NCBI GenBank assembly: GCA_963662175.1
Contig: OY759218.1
Span: 26,620,051 to 26,684,050, forward strand
Length of the DNA stretch: 64,000 nucleotides
Origin: Aradus depressus
Taxonomy: Eukaryota; Arthropoda; Insecta; Hemiptera; Aradidae
Direction of reading: 5' to 3'
Part shown: piece after piece, positions 55,942 to 64,000 of the stretch
Numbering within the stretch: the stretch's first letter is position 1
Layout of the letters: each line of letters starts with the position of its first letter
The notes under the pieces: generated by a model
Told to the model about the DNA's origin: nothing
What the model saw: only the letters and a program-made list of their open reading frames with translations
The model's database searches: none
Program-made: the position numbers and the translations under genes

Positions 55942-56272
55942 TCTATAGGATATTATACTTTGTAGTTTATTGAAAATTCTTTCCAACTTGCTTGTAAGTA
56001 AATTTTCAAATATTATTCTGTTTGTGTGAAATGCATGAGCAAAATATTGGTAAAGGAAATGTTAAATTAGTGCTAATAAAGGGCTGGTCCCTCTGAGATG
56101 GGATCTGTATCTATTTAGAGTCATATCCATAAAATAATTGATTATTCCACTGAAGCTTTCAATTATAAATACAGTACATTAAATCGTGAAATATATATAC
56201 AATTAATTGTTATATTCGTGAGGTGACTGATCCGTAGGTCTACATGTATTATTTATTATCTTTCTTTTGCAG

Positions 56273-56430
56273 GACACAACCCGTGTGCTGTGTTCCATCA
56301 TCGATTTCATTATATCAGGGCCTCAGCGGATCTCCGAGGTGGCTTCGACTGGATTCTTTTTAAATGGGAGTATCTCAGTCCTGAAGAGCTAGTAGCACTA
56401 ACATGCTCGGGACCCTACATGGCGTATCAG
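56273..56430 (+). other. Exon-like unit, copy 3
   Basis: Between TTTCTTTTGCAG and GCGTATCAG|GTAAAA, 158 bp. More diverged. One frame is fully open ([20 protein letters not shown]) and differs from the frame open in copy 2. Upstream 56032-56272 aligns with 53857-54067. Confidence 0.4.
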
Positions 56431-56455
56431 GTAAAAAAAAGTAGACTATGAGAAA

Positions 56456-56459
<4 letters not shown>

Positions 56460-56486
<27 letters not shown>

Positions 56487-57240
56487 ATTAAAGTTTTGTT
56501 TGTACATAGTCGGAATAATTTTTTTGTTTGATCAGAAAATTAAATGAATCTATAAGTTAGACTTAGTTCATAACTAGACCTGACGATCGATGTATCCAGA
56601 ACATTAAAAATGGCAGCAACACAATGTTTAGTTAGAGCGTGAAACTAATGTTCACGTTCGGAGGCTAAGGCTTAATCATATACACACTTTTTATGCCATG
56701 GCTTTCTTTGTCACATTCAACTATTTTTAATTTATTTTCTATTTCTCTCATGAGTTGATATTTGTACTCAAGATAATGGAGTGTCATTAATGAATGTTTT
56801 CACTTTCAATATCCAAGACCTTTTCATCTTCATCCTTTTATTTTATTTATTTATTTTTTTTTCATTAGTTTTTCCTAAATTAATTTTATAGCCTGGGCTA
56901 GATTCCCTCCTCCATAATCTTGATTTTTATATACATATTGTTTTTTTATTTTATTTTATTTTATCTTCTACATATTTATTTAGACACATTTATCTCCTTT
57001 TGATTTCTTCTTAATGAATCTGTTAATTTAATTCCTTTTTTACAATTTTTTTCTTTTTTAGTTTATTTATTTTTAATTTTATCATCATTATCTATTTTGC
57101 TCTTGGTTCTATCCACTGTAGCACCTTTATCTCATCACTGATATTTCATTTTATTTGTTGCTCTGTCCAGTGCCTGTCATGTATTTATTCTTAGGGGACC
57201 TCGGTCCCAGAATAAAATTTATTTTCATTTCATTTCAAGA
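56460..57240. other. T-rich spacer ending in a LINE-like 3' tail
   Basis: 57180-57240 reads GGGGACCTCGGTCCCAGAAT then AAATTTATTTTCATTTCATT, similar to 3' ends of insect LINEs, but no coding part is present upstream. Otherwise nothing. Confidence 0.35.
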
Positions 57241-57689
57241 CATTTTATTTATTCATGTATCACATTTGCTTGTAATAATATATATAAAGTTGTAAATATA
57301 AAATAAAATAAAAATATGTAGTTATGGAAGTGTCCTTTTAACATTTTATAAAAATCAAGAGGATGTTTTGTTTATTCGAATCCTAAGAATATTCAAATGC
57401 ATGAAACACGACTATAGAATAGTTACTGAAAGGGAGCGCTAATGACGATGTGCTCAAACATTAAATATTTTGGAACGAATAAAGAATAAATAAAATAATT
57501 AAAAAAAAAGAAAACGTACAAATAGATGTGGGTCAGGAGTTTTTGGATACAGTTTGGATACCTTCTCTGCTAGTTCTAAAAGAGGATCTTATTTACTTCC
57601 TCTGTCCGAACCCTTTGAGGGTGAATGCTAAAGTATCCATGTTCAGTCTGTAGTTAAGAGCCAGGAGGATTACAACCATCAGATGGCAG

Positions 57690-57950
57690 ACCAGCTTGTA
57701 GTTCGGTCTCGTCCAAAAAACACACTTATATTATCTATAAGCGATAAAAGTCACAATGTATTTCACCCAGCTCGAATTATACGTAATCAAACAAGTTTTC
57801 ACCCTCCCTCTCAATTGTTTTCCTCTTCGCTGAAAACCCAATGGGTGTCTTTCTTATGGGGTGGGTTTCGGATAAAAAGCAAAAAAAAATCATGTCGATA
57901 TAATATACAGTTTTTTACGGTTTTCATAACATATATTCGCCTTACCATTA
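57690..57950 (-). repeat. Family T-related fragment
   Basis: Contains CGCTGAAAACCCAATGGGTG and CATGTCGATATAATA, degenerate family T interior. Confidence 0.45.
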
Positions 57951-57959
57951 CTAGCTAAT

Positions 57960-58900
57960 CATAAGTAAAGGCGTTGGACTATACACCTGTCCTATAAAAT
58001 CGCAAGAGCATTGTCGAGATGATCAGTCATTGTATTGTAGGTTTCAAAAACACTGGTTTCTCATTTCTCGACAAGAAATGTTGCCATTTCACACTAAAAG
58101 TAATTTTAATTTACATTATTTTTAATAAACTCTATTTAGAAATACATATTTATTTCATTTTATATTTTTATTATATATTTCAATTTAGGAATATCTAAAA
58201 GAGAATCGGGGGGACACTTGAAATGTTTGATTTGACTGGAAAACAATTTAAGATTATGATTTGGCCCCACAAATAAATGTTTACAGTAAGAATAAATAGT
58301 ATTAAATAAATAATTGAAAAATTAATATGCAATCTTAAATAGATGGAAAGGTAAGTAGTATTTTGTGTACAATTTTTACCTGGCAGAGTACAATATAACC
58401 GAACTTTCAAGGTCTCAGCTAGGGAATAACAGGTATCTATTCAGCTGAGAGAAGTGGCAATACATGAAGGAGCTCCTGGAACACAAGTGAGGGGTGAATG
58501 AGCTCCAGTGTACACACCCAGCTCCAATCATGTTTATAAATAAAACTTTAAGGGGTGAGGGGTGGCTGTCAGTAAGTTTGGTATTTTTGAAAACTATCTG
58601 GGTTTTATCCATTTCAGGTAAAATGAAGACTATACTAAACAGAGTCAAATCACCCCAGTGTAGCCACATTAGCATTTGTTTCTAAGTATCCAAATAGATT
58701 TTTAAATATTTTAAAAAAGCCTGATTTACAGTAAATTCCAAAAAACAATTTTATATGGTTTTTATTTTATTAGTTCAGTATACTGCATGCTATGCTAGTA
58801 GGTACGTCGTATAATATAGGCAAAATAAATTTTTATATAGTAAAATTATTTTCTTAATTGTAAATAATGTTCAGTGAAAAATAATTTTTATCTTATCGAA
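57960..58900. other. Spacer, no gene supported
   Basis: Opposed frames at 58415-58685 have no recognisable domain. The rest is AT-rich. Confidence 0.4.
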
Positions 58901-58904
58901 GAAA

Positions 58905-59392
58905 TTCGACAGGTGATGTCCTCATTTGGTCTTGACTTTAAATACGAAATTTCATGTCGATACGTTCATTACATCGGCAGTTATGAAAGTTTTTGTGTTA
59001 AGCCTCTTTGGCTGACTTGATTGAAAATCGACAGGTGTTGTCCTAATGGGGTTTTGGTCTCACATATAAAATTTTGTGTCGATACTATATTCATTCGATC
59101 GGCAGATAGTAAGAGCTTTTATGTTAAGCCTCGCCCCTAATCCTCTCTTCCTTTTAGTCAATTTGGTTGAAAAACAATATATGTCGCCGTTAGATGGTCC
59201 TGGATTCACATATAAAAATTCGTGTTGATACATTCATTCTATTGAGAGTTATTGTGTTCACACACACAGAATTTTTTTTTCTTCATATTTGGTATCTAGA
59301 GGTCGGATAACATGAAATTCCGTTGAAAACTCCGCATCGAATTTTTGACAGATTGCATAACTTCCCCTATACTCACTATAGCTAGGGAAGTA
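58905..59392 (-). mobile_element. Family T element, minus orientation
   Basis: Right end CTAGGGAAGT (59383-59392, one change from the consensus), preceded by CTCCGCATCGAATTTTTGAC and GAAATTCCGTTGAAAACTCC, the head segment; then three interior units. Left inverted repeat not found. Confidence 0.68.
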
Positions 59393-59574
59393 AAAACTGT
59401 GCCTTAAGGTGAGTTGATTACAAAAATTAATATAAAGAAAATTCTCAATAAACAAAACGGCAATCAGTTAAGCATTTTATCTCTTCATTTATTTTGTATA
59501 TTCTACAAATTTATATTATTATACATTATATATTTATCACAGTTCTATATTTCTCACATCTCTATATTTCTCAC

Positions 59575-59820
59575 ATTTATTTTTTGCTTTTTAAAAACTA
59601 GCAAGTGCAGACGTTTCGGGAAGTATTCCAATTGATCTGTTCTTTATGATAAAATTTTTCCTGTCGATCAAAATCATCGTTTTACAGAACATATTTATTG
59701 AGTCGAGTATTCAAATCAAGTCAAGACAATCGTTAACAAAAAGAACAGATAAATTATAGATACTGGGAGTACTTCTCGAAATCTGTAATTGCTAGTTTTA
59801 AAAAAGCAAAAATAAAATTG
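59575..59820. repeat. Foldback/hammerhead family copy
   Basis: Left GCTTTTTAAAAACTAGCAAG with TTTCGGGAAGTATTCC, right GATACTGGGAGTACTTC with AATTGCTAGTTTTAAAAAAG, as inverted repeats. The hammerhead core is decayed in both arms. Confidence 0.6.
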
Positions 59821-60313
59821 AGACAAGTGATTCTGTGATAAATATATGTAATTGAAAATAATGAATAAAAAACAATTAAAAATTAAAATAAAAATCTAAA
59901 ATTTATTTTTTTTACATCCTAATTCAGATTTTTAGAAATCTATTTCGCCGCTTCCCACCTCTATTCTATCCTCTATGGCAACGAGTTTTTTTTAAATTAC
60001 TTTTTGTCCATCTCCCATCTTATTGAAAATTGTCTTCCTGACCTTATTAATGTTTGCATCATTGTTTATGCCACTATTGTTAACTATCGTTTCTAGTTCG
60101 TTTTCATTATTTGAAATTGTTTTTATTTTTAATATATCTCGTATTTAGGTTACCCCAACTGACGAATTATTTTTTTTTTTTTTACGCTCTTAATGATATA
60201 AATCAGGGGTGAATAAATCTAAAAAAAACAATTACCTGCGACAAGAAGACACTTTTTCAAAGACTATATTTTAGATTAGGATATTTTTTATAGTTATTTT
60301 GAGAAAGATCCAC

Positions 60314-60372
<59 letters not shown>

Positions 60373-60756
60373 TTTTTTTAACAAGGAAACATTATAATAA
60401 CATGCAGTGATTATGGTTGGGCAGGTCTGTTGGGTCTGGCTTTATCTAATTCCTTTTGATGGTTGGTCACATGCTGGTGGTAGTTTGGAGGCGTCTAGTA
60501 ATTCTTAGTTCTGCTCAGGGTCCTGGCTGACACTTTCTCAATAGTCAATAATCCTAGGCTGCCATCATCTTGTCTCCACAATTGCAAGATAAGGGCATGT
60601 CCTCTTTTTTTCTTTGCCTTCATGAGGCAGGCCGATGCACATCAACAGGTTGACAGACGTGCACCCCCGCCTGAACCGTCGGCAGCCAGAGATACCTCCA
60701 TCTGCCCACTCCCTACCTGCTGAAGCCTTCTCAACTTTTTCTTAATTTATACTAAT
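59821..60756. other. Spacer with TA run and unassigned GC-richer block
   Basis: (TA)n then T-run at 60318-60380. 60420-60720 is richer in G and C (CCTTCATGAGGCAGGCCGAT); I could not place it in a known family. Confidence 0.4.
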
Positions 60757-60762
60757 TTTATT
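60757..60762 (-). terminator. Polyadenylation signal of Pex2
   Basis: AATAAA on the minus strand 75 nt after the Pex2 stop. Confidence 0.55.
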
Positions 60763-60836
60763 ATTATATATTTGTATGCCCCTAATTACTGACCGTTACA
60801 ATATAAATAATATAATTCTTTGCTAATGATGAGATT

Positions 60837-63800
60837 TCATGTTGAAGATTTTGCGGTGAGTAGTTTTATGTCCGCCATGCTGGAACTGTAGTATCCACAA
60901 TCCGGACAGTCAAATTCACAATCCACCAGAATATTCGACTATAAAAATAAACAAATACACAACCCTAAGTAACACTAATGGTAAGTATTTCTTATTATTT
61001 TATAACTAATGTATAATAATAATAAATTCAAAATAAGCTATGGTGCCGCCCATAATAAATTCCATAAGGCAAAAAGTGACTCTACTCAGTGGAATGATTC
61101 TTATTGAAGACTTACAGAAATGCAATAGTAGCAGATGATGTGAGAGCAGTCCATCTGACAGGGAAGTATTGGAGTATCATGGCAGGACACGCACTTCACC
61201 TGACGGGGAGGTATTGCAGTATCGAGACAAGACATGCAGTCCATTTCCACTTTTTTTATAAAAAGGGCATGATCACTCTCAGTTAATTCTTTCTTTCTCC
61301 CGTTCAGATATCTCTCCAAATGCCTTTTCCAACGGAAATAATTAATTAAAGGAGTCAAATGAAGAAAAATCTCCTGAAACGCATTTAATATTTTAAAACA
61401 ATATTAACGCTTCAAATGTAGTAAGTCACATGAAATATACATGTATATTGTATCCTTGAAAAATAAAATAAACTATAAAGCACAGAAACTCAGATGATTC
61501 TATACCTCATTTGAAACAAAAAAGTTCCTCTAAAGCCTAAGTCTGATTCTGAACCGTTTTGGAGATATTATAAAACATGATTTTTTAATATTTCTCCTTT
61601 TTCCATAAAATCTTTCATAAATCTGGGACCATTTTAGCTAGAACAAATTTGTTTACATCATGTAAATAGCGTTAAATTTCCTTTAAGATGAGCATTATCG
61701 GGTTCCTCAATTGACGAGAACTATTTGGTTTTCTAGTAACTTGAAAATGAACAAAAACTATTCAGAAATGTTTTCCAAGATTTCAATTGACTTTTTTCCC
61801 TAAATCACCGAGGGTAAAATCAAAAAAATAAATATAATCAGTATCTTGTAACATTTACTTTCAATCACATTCACGCAAACAGATATCATCGCGAATATGT
61901 CATAACTTATAGAGGAAAATCCGTTCAAACTCAAATTTTCGCACGATTACAATACTTCCTTATACTATATATATGAGAAAGTAAAAAGGTATCGTTTTTC
62001 TCCATACTTGAACTGTAAAGTTTCAAACTCAAATTAATATACATTTTTTTATTTTTTTGGATAGGAAATATTTAATTTAATTACAACAAATTTTCACAGA
62101 AACTATTGTTTTCCACCAATAAATTATAAACATGAATTAAAATAATCTTTTTTCGAATTCACAAAATGTTACGTTACATGATGGGAAGAGAGGTGGGTGT
62201 CAAAAATTGCGCTATTTAATTTAAGGACCTCCCTATAGGAACAAAGCATGACATTTCCTTATGGTACTTTGGAGATTTTTAACCCACGTTCCTAGTAAAA
62301 ATATAATTGATACTTAACATTTTTTGCAGAGATATTATAAACTTACTAAAATGTAAGAAAAAAATAAATTTTCTGTTTTAAATGGTATCTATTTCACAAA
62401 ATATATACAATACATGGTAGCAATACCGAAAGTACTCCTAGGTGTAGTATATATTTAGTGAGATGGACAATATTTTCAAAAATTGAATTGTTTGAATTTA
62501 ACATTTTTTAAACGAATACCCAAAAGTCTTTGGACAAGACTGAAAAATGTCACTTTTTGTTTCTATGCTCCTCAATTCCAAAATATATTTGAATGATTTC
62601 TAAATGCAAATAAGCTTCAGAAAGAGAGAACATATCCTTTCTGCCCGAGTCGAGAATACAAAAAGATGTTACGCCCAAAAATATAACTTACAATAGAACA
62701 ATACCAAATATATTCTTGTTTCATGCGAGAATGGCTGATCATCCGTGACGACAAATCCACTGTAGATACAGGAGTTAGCCTCAAAATATTTTCTTCAAAA
62801 GTAGGAGAACCACCATTTTTTATAAAACTCATTAAACTATAAAAATTAAATACATTCAGTGCTGATTCGAATAAACGAATATATCGGGCAACCTGAAATA
62901 AAAGTATAAATTAAATAACTTTCACATGTACTCATTAAAGACCCCTACCATAACTAAACCTGGTTAGGCAAAATTTAGAACTTCTACTGTAGTCGGGCTC
63001 ATGTCTACCCGAGGGACGAAAGAGCGCTCTGGTAGCAGGCGATATGACCTCAAATTTAAAGCCCGGGCACAAAAAAACCAACAAAAGTACTTTCAACATC
63101 TCATAATAGACTTTTTAATTATTTGTAATTTTTCGAATGACCAGAAACCGTGTAAGCGTTAACAGAATGACGCGAATAAAGTTACATTTTACGCTCTACT
63201 TGTTTTATCATCTGTTTAAGATAAGACTCTCTTCTTCGCTATAATTTAGGTTATACTAGACCAATGTGGGAGAAAAAAAACGTCATGATCGATTAGTTGA
63301 ACACCATAAACGTATAGGGTCAGTCGGAGTGAATGTGAGACAAAACTCATCTGGAGCAATGTCTTTGCAATGGTTGGCCTACATCACCGCAACTGAAAGT
63401 AATGTCAGTGCAAGGTTGGCCTACATCATCGCAACTGGAGGAATGTCAGTGCAATGGTTGGCCTACATTACCGCAACTGGAGGAATGTCTGCAATGGTTG
63501 GTCTACATCACCGCAACTGCAGGAATGTCTTTGCAATGGTTGGCCTACACTACCGCAACTGGAGAAACGTCTTTATCTCGGTGGAGGTCTTGTTCCATCT
63601 CCCGTCTTATATCTTAATACAGAGTTCACAATTAAGCCAAAAAAAGCCATGAATGATCTATATTCTTGGGCGCAAGGATCTTCTTGAACTTGATCTTAGC
63701 TGATATAATTCTGCGCCAGAATCAGTTCCTGAATTTATTTATTAATCGTTCCAAGTACTTCCCTCATGTTCACCCCCACTGACCCTACTCTCCAAGTAAA

Positions 63801-64000
63801 CTAACTAAGATAACTTCAGAATAAGATAATAGAGTATTTAGAACATACCGTTTGTCTACTAGATGAATGATTGATAAGAAAGCAAATATTGGACCACTTT
63901 CCTTTACAATAATTCATTACTGCATTCAGGAGACCAAAAATCACCAACATCTGTCTGGAAGATCTTTTACTATACTTCAAATTAAGGAATTGTTGTCCAA
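60837..64000 (-). CDS. Pex2: Peroxin-2 (peroxisomal RING ubiquitin ligase), last four exons
   Basis: Pex2 is a peroxisomal membrane protein that, with Pex10 and Pex12, ubiquitinates the import receptor Pex5. Exons: 63849 to beyond 64000 (GQQFLNLKYSKRSSRQMLVI, human-like GQ.LLN motif), 62692-62892 (67 codons), 61116-61373 (86 codons), 60837-60938 (33 codons and TGA). All borders are AG/GT (two donors GTAAGT, one GTATGT) and all phase 0. Membrane-region residues EIFLHLTPLINYFRWKRHL precede a RING: CVSC, 11 residues, CSHIICYYC, then CPDC in the last exon, the C3HC4 pattern of Pex2. An extra CMSCLDTAIPPRQVK before it is a tandem duplicate of the first Cys pair and loop. The N-terminal exons lie outside the window. 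Confidence 0.93.
61380..62690. other. Pex2 intron, no other feature
   Basis: AT-rich intron between the exons ending 62692 and starting 61373. No insertion recognised. Confidence 0.6.
62928..63070 (+). repeat. SINE family 1, 3' part, in Pex2 intron
   Basis: ACTCATTAAAGACCCCTACC, AAAGAGCGCTCTGGTAG and GCGATATGACCTC match the SINE body; it ends at GCCCGGGCAC without the ATGAGTCAT end. Confidence 0.78.
63343..63570 (+). repeat. 42-bp minisatellite in Pex2 intron
   Basis: Five units of about 42 bp (AATGTCAGTGCAATGGTTGG, CCTACATCACCGCAACTGG). All but one are 42 bp, so plus frames stay open and yield a 14-residue repeat (MSVQWLAYITATGG). The strand opposite to Pex2 and the lack of splice sites argue against a gene. 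Confidence 0.88.

Noticed and set aside
1..64000. CRISPR arrays, operons, bacterial promoters or ribosome binding sites
   Set aside because: None seen, and the sequence is clearly animal nuclear DNA with introns, SINEs and LTR elements.

Overview
This is AT-rich, intron- and transposon-rich nuclear DNA of an arthropod, most likely an insect. The evidence is spliced genes of animal type (a peroxin-2 gene and a CIP/KIP cyclin-dependent kinase inhibitor), BEL/Pao, Jockey-like, Tc1, Merlin and hAT elements, and an abundant tRNA-derived SINE whose best copies end in the insect telomere-type repeat CCTAA. I cannot name the species. One assembly gap of 200 Ns lies at 16558-16757. Most long open frames are chance, repeat or transposon frames; the host coding sequence is in short exons that have to be read from splice sites.

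Layout. 2.5-6.9 kb (minus): a five-exon gene whose phases chain perfectly but which carries an in-frame TAG in exon 3; its first intron holds a complete small Merlin transposon with an exact 8-bp target duplication, a near-perfect 45-bp-arm hairpin and a hammerhead-like motif. 9.7-14.2 kb: a Jockey LINE 3' end, a 676-bp terminal-inverted-repeat element built of internal repeats, a 70-bp minisatellite, a SINE, a hAT remnant and a hammerhead-bearing foldback element. 15-26 kb: gap, LINE ends, a broken Tc1 transposase, SINEs and repeat arrays. 26.5-30.6 kb (plus): a SINE with a 12-bp target duplication, a hAT-type MITE, and the coding exon of a CIP/KIP CDK inhibitor. 31.9-38.3 kb (minus): a complete young BEL/Pao retrotransposon with LTRs identical except for a poly-G run and an exact 5-bp target duplication, one intact 1223-codon pol and a gag broken by two single-base frame changes. 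42.8-47.5 kb: a head-to-tail tandem duplication of a 2.3-kb unit that copied the 3' exons of an unrecognised minus-strand gene; the downstream copy has decayed. 49.6-56.4 kb: three copies of an exon-like unit, the first two now separated by a second young LTR element (identical-length 786-bp LTRs, ATAT target duplication) reduced to one in-frame gag-integrase fusion. 60.8-64 kb (minus): the last four exons of Pex2, running off the right edge, with a duplicated first half of its RING finger.

The genes do not form a pathway. The common themes are exon-level duplication, premature stops in otherwise well-preserved exons, very recent LTR retrotransposition, and many short hammerhead-ribozyme-like cores in dispersed repeats.
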